A DNA stretch of 64,000 nucleotides from Methylobacillus glycogenes JCM 2850 (GTDB lineage: Bacteria; Pseudomonadota; Gammaproteobacteria; Burkholderiales; Methylophilaceae): contig NZ_BAMT01000007.1 in NCBI RefSeq assembly GCF_000617925.1, positions 108,240 to 172,239 of the forward strand, written 5' to 3'. Position numbers and translations under genes: made by a program. The notes beneath the pieces are model-generated. The model was given only the letters and a program-made list of their open reading frames with translations. It searched no databases and was not told the DNA's origin. Shown here in pieces: positions 37,868 through 47,936 of this stretch. Position 1 is the stretch's first letter, and every line of letters starts with the position of its first letter.

Positions 37868-38149
37868 ATGAAACATTTGCTCGCTAGCCTGATAACCGCC
37901 AGCGTACTTTCCGGCATGGCCTGGAGTGTGCAAGCTGCCGACGAAGAGTTCTATGGCGTGATCGAGAGCCGTCCCAAGACCGATGTTGGACAGTGGGTGG
38001 TAGGTGGTCGCAAACTGGACGTGACCAAGGATACAGAGTTGGAAGAAGAGCACGGCCCCTTGGTAGTCGGTGCCTGTGTTGAAGTGGAAATCGAGGACGG
38101 CCTGGTGCACGAAATCGAATCCAAGAAAAAGGAAAAGTGTAAGAAGTAA
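37868..38149 (+). CDS. small periplasmic DUF5666-like protein
   Basis: A 93-residue secreted protein with a signal peptide (cleavage after VQAAD-type site near 25) and a beta-rich OB-like body (YGVIESRPKTDVGQWVVGGR, LVVGACVEVEIEDGLVHEI) ending in KKKEKCKK. GAAGGAG precedes the ATG. The GxW-V-x-G-R and V-x-V-E pattern resembles DUF5666 domains. Function unknown. A hairpin terminator separates it from the DUF411 gene. Confidence 0.75.
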   Translation: MKHLLASLITASVLSGMAWSVQAADEEFYGVIESRPKTDVGQWVVGGRKLDVTKDTELEEEHGPLVVGACVEVEIEDGLVHEIESKKKEKCKK

Positions 38150-38157
38150 GCTAGGCC

Positions 38158-38185
38158 ACCCGGCTTTCGCGCTGCGGAGCCGGGT
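38158..38185 (+). terminator. rho-independent terminator
   Basis: ACCCGGCT and AGCCGGGT pair around a 12-base loop, followed by TTCTC. It lies 8 bases after the DUF5666-like stop codon. Confidence 0.75.
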
Positions 38186-38232
38186 TTCTCATTCCCGCGT
38201 TGTGAATCCAAACGCCTTATCGCCAAACATCT

Positions 38233-38670
38233 ATGTCCAAATTTTTCCGCCTGATTGCCTGCTTGCTCTTGCTACAAACCACTAGCGCCTGGGCGCTGCC
38301 TGCCATGACTTTGTACAAGGATGCCAATTGCGGCTGCTGCCAGAAATATGTCACTTATCTGCGCCAGCATGGCTTTGAAGTGCAGGCGCATGACAAGGGG
38401 CGCGATGAAATGGCGCGCATCAAACAGCAATATGGGGTGACGCGGCTGGCAAGTTGTCACACTGCGCTCATAGGCGGCTATGTGGTAGAGGGGCATGTGC
38501 CTGTCGCTGCCATTCAGAAACTGCTCAAACAAAAGCCCAATATCATAGGCATCAGCGTGCCAGATATGCCCATGAACTCCCCAGGCATGGGGGAAATGCA
38601 GCCCGGCACCTTGACGGTTTACAGCATTCCCAAAGCTGGAGCTCAGCCTGTGGTGTTTTCGGTGGAATAG
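38233..38670 (+). CDS. DUF411 copper-associated periplasmic protein
   Basis: A 145-residue protein with a signal peptide (ending SAWAL) and the DUF411 core: DANCGCCQKYVTYLRQHGF, LASCHTALIGGYVVEGHVPV and ISVPDMPMNSPGME-like text. The CGCC, CH, HVP and Met-rich PMNSPGMG elements are potential metal ligands. DUF411 proteins are found in copper and other metal resistance loci. The OprC-like copper receptor is in the same window but far away. Confidence 0.92.
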   Translation: MSKFFRLIACLLLLQTTSAWALPAMTLYKDANCGCCQKYVTYLRQHGFEVQAHDKGRDEMARIKQQYGVTRLASCHTALIGGYVVEGHVPVAAIQKLLKQKPNIIGISVPDMPMNSPGMGEMQPGTLTVYSIPKAGAQPVVFSVE

Positions 38671-38829
38671 GCGCGAGTTCACCAACACAAGTCGCCATGA
38701 TCCGGGTGTATGATGATGCCGGGTACTGATCATGATCGCCTGACGCGATAGTCCAGCAACGCATGCAGCATGGGCTGATGCACTGATTAAGCACCCTAGC
38801 CATCAACCCTTCTAGAATGAAAAGTCGAC

Positions 38830-40632
38830 ATGATGCAGGAACCTGCCTCCGCCATCGATATTGCGCGTCAGACATTGATGCAACTTGCTTCGCGCAAGAT
38901 CCAGCCCACGCCCGATAACTTCCGCACGGTTTATGATGAGATTGCTGGTGTTAAATCAGAAGATAGTTCGCGCGCGCTTGCCGATAGTCTCAATGAGGTG
39001 CTGCAAGCCTCTAGCCAGCAGAATCCGCGGTATCAGGCCAGTGCGCAGGCCATCAAGCAATCCATAGATAGCCAAAACTGGCCCAAGCTCAAGGAGCAGT
39101 TTTTCAATCTGCTGCCCGGTGTCAGTGGCGGTGAGGAAGTCAGCTGGCCAGTGGCCGTCAAGCACCTGCTCAAGCAACTGGAAACCAGCCATAAAGGCGT
39201 GACGCTGACGCGCAAGCGTGACGGTCTCAACCGCCTGCTGAACAATTTTTCTCATGACCCTGCCCTGCCGCAAAAAATTCAGTCACTGGCGGACTCCTGG
39301 GGCACTGGCATGGCCGAAGATCTGGCACTACCTGACACGGAATTAGGCGCTAGCGCCAGCAATGCAGCGCCAGGCGCAAACGCTGCATCTTCAGAGCCTG
39401 AACCTGCGCGTGCCTACTATGCGCGTATTGCCGAGCAATGGCGCGATATGCTGATGCGTACCATCAGCCTGATTATCATCCCGCAACTGGCAAGCACACC
39501 GGAGATGGCTAAAAAAGCCGAAACCCTGTTGGCCGATATCCGGCTGGCCTACGCTGAAGATGATGTAATGCGGCAGTCTGAAAACCTGCGCTCGGTACTG
39601 TTTACCCTGGAAATGCATGGCGATACCCAGCAGCGCACCCATGATGCCCTGATACAGCTATTACGCCTGTTGATGTCCAGCATGAGTGAGCTGGTGATGG
39701 AAGATGAATGGCTGCATGGGCAAACCCTGATTCTGCAAGAGATACTCTCACGCCAGCTCAGCCTGGATATGCTTTACGACGCTGAAAGCAGCCTCAAGGA
39801 ATTGATCTTCAAGCAGGGGCAGGTCAAACCCAGATTGCTGGAAGCGCGTGATTCTGTGAAGAAAATGGCTGAAGTGTTCGTGGTGCGGCTGGCCGACCTC
39901 ACGGAAAGCACCAGCGATTATCAAGACAAGATTGAAGGCTACAAGCAGCAGATCATGGCGACGGAGGATATCCTCGAGCTTAAGGTACTGATAGACAAAA
40001 TGCTGGAAGACACGCGCAGCATAGGCATGAATGTGCGGCAATCCCGCGACATGCTGACTGAAACCCAGGGCAGGGTCTTGGAGGCGGAGCGCCTGATCAA
40101 GGAGCTCAACTCCAAGCTGGATTATTTCAGCGAAGTCGCGCATGAGGATTTCCTCACTGGCACCCTCAACCGACGCGGTATGGAAGAAGCCATGGGCCGG
40201 GAATTTGATCGCGCCAACCGCCACGGCACCACCCTCAGCCTTTCCATGCTGGATATAGATCACTTCAAGCGTCTCAATGATCAGCTAGGCCATGTCACTG
40301 GTGACAAGGCGCTGGCGCACCTGGCCAAGGTGGTGAAGGAATCACTGCGCAGTACCGATGTACTGGCCCGTTATGGTGGTGAGGAATTCATCATTATCTT
40401 CCCGGGCACCTCGGAAAAAGAAGGCATAGAGATCATGACGCGCGCGCAGCGCGATCTCACGCGCAACTTCTTCATGCTCAACAATGAACGGGTACTGATC
40501 ACCTTCAGTGCTGGGGTAGCCGAGCGCGAAGCGCAGGAAACGGCAGAGGCCCTGATACCCCGCGTGGATGCTGCCTTATACAAGGCCAAGCAGGCTGGAC
40601 GCAATCGCGTTGTAGGCGCCAGCGAAGAGTAG
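38830..40632 (+). CDS. diguanylate cyclase (GGDEF) with long N-terminal helical region
   Basis: A 600-residue cytoplasmic protein. Residues 1-440 are mostly helical and contain a TPDNFRTVYDEIAG block and a coiled coil (about 340-435), with no transmembrane segment. The C-terminal GGDEF domain has GGEEF at about 516 and an inhibitory I-site RSTD five residues before it (RSTD-VLARY-GGEEF), so product inhibition is expected. The N-terminal module recurs in proteobacterial DGCs, signal unknown. Two ATGs in tandem (38830, 38833) are both usable. Confidence 0.92.
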   Translation: MMQEPASAIDIARQTLMQLASRKIQPTPDNFRTVYDEIAGVKSEDSSRALADSLNEVLQASSQQNPRYQASAQAIKQSIDSQNWPKLKEQFFNLLPGVSGGEEVSWPVAVKHLLKQLETSHKGVTLTRKRDGLNRLLNNFSHDPALPQKIQSLADSWGTGMAEDLALPDTELGASASNAAPGANAASSEPEPARAYYARIAEQWRDMLMRTISLIIIPQLASTPEMAKKAETLLADIRLAYAEDDVMRQSENLRSVLFTLEMHGDTQQRTHDALIQLLRLLMSSMSELVMEDEWLHGQTLILQEILSRQLSLDMLYDAESSLKELIFKQGQVKPRLLEARDSVKKMAEVFVVRLADLTESTSDYQDKIEGYKQQIMATEDILELKVLIDKMLEDTRSIGMNVRQSRDMLTETQGRVLEAERLIKELNSKLDYFSEVAHEDFLTGTLNRRGMEEAMGREFDRANRHGTTLSLSMLDIDHFKRLNDQLGHVTGDKALAHLAKVVKESLRSTDVLARYGGEEFIIIFPGTSEKEGIEIMTRAQRDLTRNFFMLNNERVLITFSAGVAEREAQETAEALIPRVDAALYKAKQAGRNRVVGASEE

Positions 40633-40653
40633 CGTGCGAAATTAGCTCTGAAT

Positions 40654-41111
40654 ATGCTGCTGCAACGACTGGACTATGACAGCCACTGGTATCAACAATC
40701 CCTGGCCTTGCGCGAGCAAGTGCTGCGGCTGCCGCTGGGGCGCAAGCTGGATGCCCACGATCTCGCAGGCGAAGCCCAGCAATGGCATCTGGCGCTGGTG
40801 CATGATCAGAATATTCTGGCCTGTCTGGTGATCAAGCCTGAACAGCGCCCTCTCGCCAAGCTGCGGCAGATGGCGGTGCAGCCTGCAATGCAGGGCCAGG
40901 GTCTGGGCCAACGACTGGTGCTGGCGGTGGAACAATGGCTGATCAGCCAGGGCTTTGATCAGATCAAGCTGGATGCGCGTCTCACTGCCCTGGCTTTTAT
41001 CAGCGCCTGGGCTATGAGTCGCAGGGCAAGCCCTTTGAGCAGGTAGGTATTCCCCACGTTTTAATGAACAAGAGACTAGTCAGGGATGACGCCCAGCCTG
41101 GGCTCGTGTAG
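40654..41111 (+). CDS. GNAT family N-acetyltransferase, one frameshift
   Basis: The first frame gives a GNAT with the acetyl-CoA loop QMAVQPAMQGQGLGQRLV. Near 40994 a one-base shift ends it in an unrelated tail. The other frame restores the family's end (FYQRLGYESQGKPFEQVGIP, HVLMNKRL) to TAG 41111. Corrected length is about 152 residues. It resembles the ElaA/YjcF-like single-domain GNATs. Substrate unknown. It starts 21 bases after the diguanylate cyclase stop. Confidence 0.85.
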
Positions 41112-41158
41112 CATCAAGACCTGTTGCGCCTCCCCGCCATTCCCGGAACCCCTAGATT

Positions 41159-41518
41159 TTGATAAATCCCCGTATTCTCAATCGTTTGGCCTTGGCCCTG
41201 GTCATTTTTCTTATCGCGAGTATTTTCATTGGTGGTGCCGCCCCAGGCGCAGGCAGTTTGTTTCCCCCACCTTGGGATAAAGTCGTGCATTTCTTCGTGT
41301 TTGGTTCCATAGGCTTGCTGCTGGGCCTTGCCTTTCCGCGCTTGCCGCTGTGGGCGATATGGTTGCTGGTGGTCGTGACAGGGGCTGCTGATGAATTCCA
41401 TCAACTGTTCTTGCCGGGGCGTCAGGCTGGGTTTGACGACTTGCTTGCCGATGCACTGGGTGCCCTGGTTATGCTGCCTGTGCTGGCATGGTCGCGCCGC
41501 GTTCTGCTGCAAAATTGA
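41159..41518 (+). CDS. VanZ family membrane protein
   Basis: A 119-residue four-helix protein with WDKVVHFFVFGSIGLLLG and ADEFHQLFLPGRQAGFDDLL, the VanZ-like conserved blocks (H, E, H and D residues). The start appears to be TTG 41159; no ATG precedes the first helix. Its role in this lineage is unknown; the name comes from teicoplanin resistance in enterococci and does not imply resistance here. Confidence 0.85.
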   Translation: MINPRILNRLALALVIFLIASIFIGGAAPGAGSLFPPPWDKVVHFFVFGSIGLLLGLAFPRLPLWAIWLLVVVTGAADEFHQLFLPGRQAGFDDLLADALGALVMLPVLAWSRRVLLQN

Positions 41519-41607
41519 CACGATATTGCAGCCAGCCACGCTTGCGTCTATCCAAATCCCTGGTCAAGGATCAGGCCATATTGCTCAGCAGCCTGTAAAA
41601 TAGGCCC

Positions 41608-42855
41608 ATGTCCGATGTCGCCACTTCTCAGCTAAACCTTTCGCCGCTACGTAACAAGCATTTCCTGCAACTGCTGGCTTTCCGCGTCAGCGTCACTTTC
41701 TCTTACCAGATCATGGCGGTGGTGGTGGGCTGGCATATTTACCAGATCACCCGCGACCCATTATCCCTGGGTCTGATAGGTCTGGCCGAAGTCATCCCCT
41801 ATTTCTGCACCGCCCTGTTTGCGGGCTATGCCGTTGATCATTATTCCCGACGCTGGTTTGGTTTCAGTGCCAGCATCGTACTCGTGGTGAATGCCCTGGT
41901 GCTGGCTGCTATCGCCGCTGGCCTGTTTTTGCATGATAGCGAGTCCTCGCTGTTTATCTATATATCCATTGCCTGCGTGGGGCTCGCACGCGCGTTTATT
42001 GGCCCGTCTTATAGCGCCATGTTTGCGCAGATATTGCCGCGCCAGCAATTTGCCCGTGCTGCCAGCATAGGTAGCTCGGTATTGCAGACTGGCCTGGTGC
42101 TGGGCCCGGCCATAGGCGGAGGGGTGATTGCCTGGGCTGGTATCAGTGCCGCCTACCTGTGCTCTGCCTTGTTTGCCTTGCTGGCAGCGCTAGCCATGTT
42201 CAGCCTCAAGGTAGCGCAAGCGCCCAGCAGTGAAAGTGCCCCGGTGTTTGCCAGCATTGCCCAGGGGCTGCGCTTTGTTTTCAGTAATCAAATCATGCTG
42301 GGTGCGCAGGCGCTGGATATGTTTGCCGTACTGTTTGGTGGCGCGGTGGCCATGTTGCCCATGTTTATCCACGATGTGTTCAACCATGGGCCAGAAGGCC
42401 TGGGCATATTGCGCGCTGCGCCCGCGCTAGGGGCCATCGCCACCGGGCTTTGGCTCACCCGGCATCCGGTGCAGCGTCATGCCGGGCGGATACTGCTGAT
42501 TGCGGTGGCGGGTTTTGGTCTCAGCATCATTGCCTTTGCCCTCAGTGGGCACTTCTGGCTGGCAGCGGCCATACTGTTGATTTCGGGGGTGTGTGATGGG
42601 GTATCAGTCGTCGTGCGTACCACCATTATGCAATTGGTAACACCTGATGAGCTGCGTGGGCGGGTTTCCGCCATCAATGGCATCTTCATCGGCTCTTCCA
42701 ATGAACTGGGCGCGTTTGAATCCGGCATGACTGCGCGGCTGATGGGATTGGTGCCTTCAGTAGTGTTCGGCGGCATGATGACCATAGGCGTGGTCGGTGC
42801 AGTCGCCAAATGGGCTCCGCGTTTGCGTAGACTCAATATGCGCGACTTGCATTGA
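41608..42855 (+). CDS. MFS exporter, EntS-like
   Basis: A 415-residue, 12-helix MFS_3-type permease: VVVGWHIYQITRDPLSLGLI, LFAGYAVDHYSRRWFG, IGPSYSAMFAQILPRQQFAR and VTPDELRGRVSAING. These are shared with enterobactin exporter EntS and related efflux proteins. No siderophore genes are nearby, so the substrate is unknown. The gene converges with the lysR gene that follows. Confidence 0.88.
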   Translation: MSDVATSQLNLSPLRNKHFLQLLAFRVSVTFSYQIMAVVVGWHIYQITRDPLSLGLIGLAEVIPYFCTALFAGYAVDHYSRRWFGFSASIVLVVNALVLAAIAAGLFLHDSESSLFIYISIACVGLARAFIGPSYSAMFAQILPRQQFARAASIGSSVLQTGLVLGPAIGGGVIAWAGISAAYLCSALFALLAALAMFSLKVAQAPSSESAPVFASIAQGLRFVFSNQIMLGAQALDMFAVLFGGAVAMLPMFIHDVFNHGPEGLGILRAAPALGAIATGLWLTRHPVQRHAGRILLIAVAGFGLSIIAFALSGHFWLAAAILLISGVCDGVSVVVRTTIMQLVTPDELRGRVSAINGIFIGSSNELGAFESGMTARLMGLVPSVVFGGMMTIGVVGAVAKWAPRLRRLNMRDLH

Positions 42856-42885
42856 GTCTTTTGCGCCCGTGGTTTTTCGGCGCGG

Positions 42886-43800
42886 CTATCTTTCTACCGG
42901 ATATTGCGCTGGGTCGCTAAAGGCCTTGGCAATCTCGTCATACACCAGACGTATGCGCTCTGGCACCGGGCCACGCCTGGGGCGGTAGACATATAAATCC
43001 CAGGATGGCGCCATGAATTCATCCAGCACCGTCACCAGCCGTCCGCTCTTGATATGCGGGATGATGAAAGAAGCCGCCAACTGTGCAAAACCCACCCCTG
43101 CCAGCGCCAGGGAAAGCTCCAGATCAGAATCGTCGGTAATAAAGCTATTCTGCTTGGGCGCAAATTGCTGACCATCGACAAAAAACCAGGGCCAGTTACG
43201 GCCATTGCTTTTGTCCACCAGCGCAATGGTGGGCACTTCATTAAGCTCTTGCAGGGTACGTGGGGCTTTGGTGCGTGCCACCAGCTCCGGCGTGGCAGCC
43301 ACATAGAACGACACCTTGGAAAGAGCGCGGGCGACAAAACTACTGTCGCGTAAAAAGCCTACGCGCACGCCTATATCAATCTGCTGCTCGACTACATCGC
43401 TATGGGTATCTGAAAGACGCAAGTCTATGGTGATCTGCGGATGCTCGCGCGCAATGCGGCTGAGGATAGGCAATAAAAACACCCGGCCTATGACGATGGG
43501 TGCGGTGATGCGCACAATGCCGCTGAGTTCGCTTTGCGGCCGCTTGCCCGATGGCAAAAACAAATCATCCATCTGACCTATGGTTTCGCGCGCGCGCAGC
43601 GCCAGTTGCTCGCCATATTCTGTAATGCGCATCTGCCTGGTGTTGCGGTAGAACAGCGGCTCACCAAGTATGGCTTCCAGCTCCTTCACGGCGCGGGTTA
43701 CCGCCTGCGGTGAAATGCTGAGCCTGGCTGCCGCTTCCTTGAAGCTTGAGGCCTCGGCCGTGGCACAAAAAATACGCATCATTTCCAGACGATTAAGCAT
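42886..43800 (-). CDS. LysR family transcriptional regulator (divergent from iorAB)
   Basis: A 304-residue LysR protein: HTH in MMRIFCATAEASSFKEAAAR and AVKELEAILGEPLFYRNTRQ, then a C-terminal effector domain. It is of the CrgA-like group (N-terminal LNRLEMMRIF). It is divergent from the isoquinoline-oxidoreductase operon, with a LysR-type inverted repeat in between, and is the probable regulator of that operon. Confidence 0.92.
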   Translation of the reverse strand: MLNRLEMMRIFCATAEASSFKEAAARLSISPQAVTRAVKELEAILGEPLFYRNTRQMRITEYGEQLALRARETIGQMDDLFLPSGKRPQSELSGIVRITAPIVIGRVFLLPILSRIAREHPQITIDLRLSDTHSDVVEQQIDIGVRVGFLRDSSFVARALSKVSFYVAATPELVARTKAPRTLQELNEVPTIALVDKSNGRNWPWFFVDGQQFAPKQNSFITDDSDLELSLALAGVGFAQLAASFIIPHIKSGRLVTVLDEFMAPSWDLYVYRPRRGPVPERIRLVYDEIAKAFSDPAQYPVER

Positions 43801-43843
43801 GAATGATTCTCGATACCAATATCAATAAGCGACGAATGTCATT

Positions 43844-43860
43844 ATTCCATAAATTGGAAT
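43844..43860. promoter_or_regulatory. LysR-type binding site in the lysR/iorA intergenic region
   Basis: ATTCCA-TAAAT-TGGAAT is a perfect interrupted palindrome containing the T-N11-A core seen in LysR sites. It lies 44 bases upstream of the lysR start. Confidence 0.55.
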
Positions 43861-43958
43861 TCTAAAATAAGTATATTTCCATTTATTCAATAGGGGAATT
43901 TGCGCATACTCGGCCATGTATTTGATTACTAACGATATATTCTGTTGGATATAACGGA

Positions 43959-43982
43959 TTAAATCTAGCCTTAAATCTAGCC
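43959..43982 (+). repeat. 12-bp tandem duplication upstream of iorA
   Basis: TTAAATCTAGCC occurs twice in immediate succession in the iorA leader, about 50 bases before the start codon. It could be a recent slippage duplication or a double protein site. Confidence 0.5.
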
Positions 43983-44028
43983 TTTATCCAGCCTGAATAT
44001 AACGCGAGTAGAACCTGAAAGGATCATC

Positions 44029-44517
44029 ATGGTAACGCTGGAAATTAATGGCACAAGCAAGCAATTCGATGTGCCGAACGAGATGCCCATACTCTGGGCC
44101 CTGCGCGATATTGCGCAACTCACAGGCACCAAGTTTGGCTGCGGCATGGCGCTATGTGGCGCTTGCACCATCCATCTCGACAATGAGCCAGTGCGCGCCT
44201 GCGTCACCCCGGTTTCTGCCGCAGTCGGCAAGAAAATCACCACAGTAGAACATATAGAACATGACGCAGTAGGCAGCGCCGTGCAAAAAGCCTGGCTGGA
44301 TCTGGGTGTGGCGCAATGCGGTTACTGCCAGGCGGGTCAGGTGATGGCGGCCACTGCCCTGCTCAAAACCACACCCAACCCCAGCGATGAAGATATTGAT
44401 GAAGCCATGAGCGGCAATATCTGCCGCTGCGGTACTTATCCACGCATACGCGCAGCCATCAAGCAGGCAGCTTCTGGCGTTAAATCTGCTGAGTCCAAGC
44501 AAGGAGCCAAATCATGA
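44029..44517 (+). CDS. iorA: isoquinoline 1-oxidoreductase-type alpha subunit, [2Fe-2S]2 protein
   Basis: A 162-residue small subunit of a molybdenum hydroxylase. It carries the plant-type cluster motif ([16 protein letters not shown]) and the second-cluster motif ([11 protein letters not shown]...[12 protein letters not shown]). It passes electrons from the molybdenum site to an acceptor. An AAAGGAT site precedes ATG 44029. It overlaps iorB by 4 bases. Substrate could be an N-heterocycle or an aldehyde; the two-subunit (no FAD) layout is of the IorAB type, which usually donates to a cytochrome. Confidence 0.92.
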   Translation: MVTLEINGTSKQFDVPNEMPILWALRDIAQLTGTKFGCGMALCGACTIHLDNEPVRACVTPVSAAVGKKITTVEHIEHDAVGSAVQKAWLDLGVAQCGYCQAGQVMAATALLKTTPNPSDEDIDEAMSGNICRCGTYPRIRAAIKQAASGVKSAESKQGAKS

Positions 44518-46829
44518 GCGCGGAATTGATGCTGGATGCATCCAATCAGCCTGACCTCAAACGCCGTAGCCTGCTCAAGGGTTTGGGCCTGGTCACAGGT
44601 CTCGCGCTCACCGTAGGGGCCAATGGTCTGGTGCGCGCCGCAACCGCGGAAGAGCCTAAGAAATTTGGTGGTGACGCCATGCCCGGTGGTCTTAAGGATG
44701 ATGTGCTGGTGTTTGTCTCCATAGACAGCGATGGCATCGTCAATATCGTCGCCCACCGCTCAGAGATGGGTCAGGGCGTGCGTACCAGCTTGCCCATGGT
44801 GGTGGCCGATGAACTTGAAGCTGATTGGGCCAAGGTGCGCGTGGTGCAGGCGGAAGGTAATGAAGCCAAGTATGGTAATCAGAATACCGATGGCTCACGC
44901 AGCATACGTCACTCTTTCGAGCCTATGCGCCGTGTCGGTGCCAGTGCACGCATGATGCTGGAAGCCGCCGCAGCCGCGCAATGGGGTGTGCCTGTGACTG
45001 AAGTACAGGCCAAGCAGCACCAAGTGCTGCACAAGCCCAGTGGCAAGACCCTGGGCTATGGCGAGCTGGCAGCGGCTGCCGCCAAGCAGAAAGTGCCCAC
45101 TGCCAAAGCTTTGCGCCTGAAGTCGCCCGCAGAATTCCGCTATATAGGCAAACTCAACACGCGCAATATTGATGGCCGCAAAATTGTCACCGGCGCTACC
45201 CACTACGGCATAGATACCAAGCTGGAAGGCATGCTGCATGCCGTGATTGCCAGGCCGCCAGTGTTTGGTGGCAAGCTGCAAAAGTTTGATGCCAGCGCCA
45301 CGCTCAAGGTGCCTGGTGTGGTCAAGGTGCTGGAGTTGAAGAGCAGCGCCCTGCCACCGCTATTCCATCCGCTAGGTGGGGTGGCCGTGTTGGCGACCAA
45401 CACCTGGGCTGCAATCAAGGGCCGTGAAGCGCTGAAGCTGACTTGGGAGCACGGTGAAAACAAGGCCTATGAATCCAAGGCCTACCGCAAGACACTGGAA
45501 AATGCCGCGCGCAAGCCCGCCAAGGCCGTGCGTAATAATGGTGATGCTCCGGCTGCGCTGGCCAAGGCCAAGCAGCGTTTCGAGGCCGAGTACTACCAGC
45601 CGCATATCGCCCACAGCTCCATGGAGCCGCCTGCTGCCACAGTGCGCATTATTGATGGCAAGTGCGAGGCCTGGGCTTGTGTACAGGCACCGCAGGCTAC
45701 ACTAGAAACCGTGTCCGCGCATCTGGGTTTCAAGCCTGAAAACGTCAAGATCAATGTCACACTCCTGGGTGGTGGTTTTGGCCGCAAGTCCAAGCCTGAT
45801 TTTGTTGCAGAAGCGGCCTTGCTGTCGCAGGCCATGGGCGGCAAGCCAGTCAAGGTAACCTGGACGCGTGAAGATGATATCCACCACGATTACTTCCACA
45901 CCGTGTCGCTGGAACGCCTGGAGTGCGGGCTGGATGCCAAGGGCTTGCCTACTGCCTGGCTGCACCGCTCCTCTGCACCCACCATAGCCTCGACCTTTGT
46001 TGCCGGGGCCAAGGGTGGCGCACCGTTCGAGCTGGGCATGTCTGCGGTCAACATGCCGTTCAATATTCCTAACGTACGCGTAGAAACCACAGAAGTGCCT
46101 GCACATACACGCATAGGCTGGTTCCGTTCGGTATCCAATATTCCCCATGCGTTTGCCGTGCAATCCTTTGCCAACGAACTGGCGCATAAGGCCAAGCGAG
46201 ACCCCAAGGACTATTTGCTGGATCTGCTAGGCCCGGCACGCAAGATCAATCCGGATGATATTTCCGATAGCTGGAATTACGGCGAATCGCCAGAGCGCTA
46301 TCCGCTGGATATAGGGCGTATGCGCAATGTAGTTGAGCTGGCCTGCAAAAAGGCTGACTGGGGCCGCAAGTTGCCCAAGGGCCATGGTCTGGGCCTGGCC
46401 TTGTGCTATAGCTTTGTCACCTATATCGCCACCGTGGTTGAGGTGGTGGTGGCGGACGATGGCAGCATCAGCATTCCACGCGTGGATATCGCCGTCGATT
46501 GCGGGCCGCAGGTCAACCCGGATCGCATACGTTCACAGGCTGAAGGTGCTTGCATCATGGGTAGCAGCCTGGCCTTGAGCGGCGAGATCACCTTCAAGGA
46601 TGGCATGCCGCAGCAGAGCAATTTCCATGAGTACGAAGTGCTGCGCATAGACGAAGCCCCACGCGATATCCGTGTGCATATCGTCGAGCATGGCCTGGAT
46701 GTACCGCTGGGCGGCATAGGCGAGCCAGTGACACCTACCATGGCCCCTGCCATCTGCAACGCCATTTTCGCGGCCAGCGGCAAGCGTATTCGTACCCTGC
46801 CCATCCGTGATCAGTTGAAGAAAGCCTAA
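44514..46829 (+). CDS. iorB: isoquinoline 1-oxidoreductase-type beta subunit, molybdopterin hydroxylase
   Basis: A 771-residue catalytic subunit. The N-terminus has a twin-arginine-like signal ([20 protein letters not shown]), so the complex may be exported folded. Molybdopterin-binding blocks are [37 protein letters not shown] and [20 protein letters not shown], with the last containing the catalytic glutamate (GEP). It overlaps iorA and is followed by xdhC. The oxidised substrate is unknown; aldehyde oxidation is as possible as N-heterocycle hydroxylation. Confidence 0.92.
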   Translation: MSAELMLDASNQPDLKRRSLLKGLGLVTGLALTVGANGLVRAATAEEPKKFGGDAMPGGLKDDVLVFVSIDSDGIVNIVAHRSEMGQGVRTSLPMVVADELEADWAKVRVVQAEGNEAKYGNQNTDGSRSIRHSFEPMRRVGASARMMLEAAAAAQWGVPVTEVQAKQHQVLHKPSGKTLGYGELAAAAAKQKVPTAKALRLKSPAEFRYIGKLNTRNIDGRKIVTGATHYGIDTKLEGMLHAVIARPPVFGGKLQKFDASATLKVPGVVKVLELKSSALPPLFHPLGGVAVLATNTWAAIKGREALKLTWEHGENKAYESKAYRKTLENAARKPAKAVRNNGDAPAALAKAKQRFEAEYYQPHIAHSSMEPPAATVRIIDGKCEAWACVQAPQATLETVSAHLGFKPENVKINVTLLGGGFGRKSKPDFVAEAALLSQAMGGKPVKVTWTREDDIHHDYFHTVSLERLECGLDAKGLPTAWLHRSSAPTIASTFVAGAKGGAPFELGMSAVNMPFNIPNVRVETTEVPAHTRIGWFRSVSNIPHAFAVQSFANELAHKAKRDPKDYLLDLLGPARKINPDDISDSWNYGESPERYPLDIGRMRNVVELACKKADWGRKLPKGHGLGLALCYSFVTYIATVVEVVVADDGSISIPRVDIAVDCGPQVNPDRIRSQAEGACIMGSSLALSGEITFKDGMPQQSNFHEYEVLRIDEAPRDIRVHIVEHGLDVPLGGIGEPVTPTMAPAICNAIFAASGKRIRTLPIRDQLKKA

Positions 46830-46839
46830 GGAGTCATCC

Positions 46840-47850
46840 ATGCATGCCTTGGAACTGGAAGTGCTGAGCCGGGCGGCGGAGTGGCTGGCGGCAGGACATA
46901 CCGTGCATTTATGCACCGTGGTGAAAACCTGGGGCTCAGCCCCGCGCCTGCCGGGGGCGCTCATGGCAGTGCGTGCAGACGGGCAGATGGTAGGCTCGGT
47001 GTCTGGCGGCTGCATAGAGGATGACCTGATTGCACGTGCACGCGAGGGCAGGCTGACGCCGCTCAGCGATTTGCTGGAATATGGCGTCAGTCGCGATGAA
47101 GCCCAGCGCTATGGCATCCCCTGCGGCGGGCGTCTGCAAATCTGTGTAGAGCAATTGCAGGATGTTGCCAGTGTGCAGCCGCTGCTGGATAGCTTGCAGG
47201 CGCGGCAGTTGCTACGCCGCTCCATCAAGCTGGGCACGCATGAAGTGGAGCTGGGTGAAGCCATGCCTGGCTCCATGGCTGCCATAGAAGGCGAGTGGTT
47301 CCACAATTACTACGGCCCGCAATGGCGGCTCTTGATCATAGGGGCCAATCAGTTGGGGGCCTCACTGGCCAGCATGGCACAGGCGCTGGAATTCAAGGTC
47401 ATGCTTTGCGACCCACGCGAGGAAATCCGCAATCAATGGCAAGTGCCCAATGTGGAATGGTGCGAGGGCATGCCGGACGATGTGGTACTGGCACTGGCTG
47501 CCGATCATCACACAGCCATTGTTGCGGTGACCCATGACCCCAAGCTGGATGATATGGCCTTGCTGGAAGCGCTGAAGTCGGATGCCTTCTATATAGGCGC
47601 ATTGGGTTCCAGGCTGAATCAGGAAAAACGTCGTGAGCGTCTGCGCATGTTTGATTTGAGCGAGGAAGAAATAGGCCGCTTGCATGGCCCGGTAGGGTTG
47701 TCCATAGGCAGTCGAACACCTGCCGAGATTGCGGTGGCGATACTGGCCGAGATCATACAGATACGCTCACAGCAGCGCAGTGCCGCGCTCGCCAGTCAGG
47801 CGATTGCGCATACGCTGAGCACACATTCCAGCCCCAGCTGCGCCAGTTGA
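46840..47850 (+). CDS. XdhC family molybdenum-hydroxylase maturation factor
   Basis: A 336-residue protein with the XdhC_CoxI N-terminal domain (VVKTWGSAPRLPGALMAVR, GSVSGGCIEDDLI, GIPCGGRLQI) and a C-terminal Rossmann domain (IGALGSRLNQEKRRERL, GLSIGSRTPAEIAVAILAEI). XdhC binds the molybdenum cofactor, promotes its sulfuration and inserts it into xanthine-oxidase-type enzymes. It follows iorB by 10 bases and should serve IorB. Confidence 0.94.
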   Translation: MHALELEVLSRAAEWLAAGHTVHLCTVVKTWGSAPRLPGALMAVRADGQMVGSVSGGCIEDDLIARAREGRLTPLSDLLEYGVSRDEAQRYGIPCGGRLQICVEQLQDVASVQPLLDSLQARQLLRRSIKLGTHEVELGEAMPGSMAAIEGEWFHNYYGPQWRLLIIGANQLGASLASMAQALEFKVMLCDPREEIRNQWQVPNVEWCEGMPDDVVLALAADHHTAIVAVTHDPKLDDMALLEALKSDAFYIGALGSRLNQEKRRERLRMFDLSEEEIGRLHGPVGLSIGSRTPAEIAVAILAEIIQIRSQQRSAALASQAIAHTLSTHSSPSCAS

Positions 47851-47880
47851 TGCACAGTGACACTTAACAGTAAGTTGATC

Positions 47881-47909
47881 GCCAGCCCTGAATTATTCTC
47901 AGGGCTGGC
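47881..47909. terminator. bidirectional hairpin, xdhC / mocA
   Basis: GCCAGCCCTG and CAGGGCTGGC form a perfect 10-bp stem with a 9-base loop between two converging genes. Confidence 0.75.
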
Positions 47910-47936
47910 ATTAAGCTCAAGCCTGGCTTAACACTT

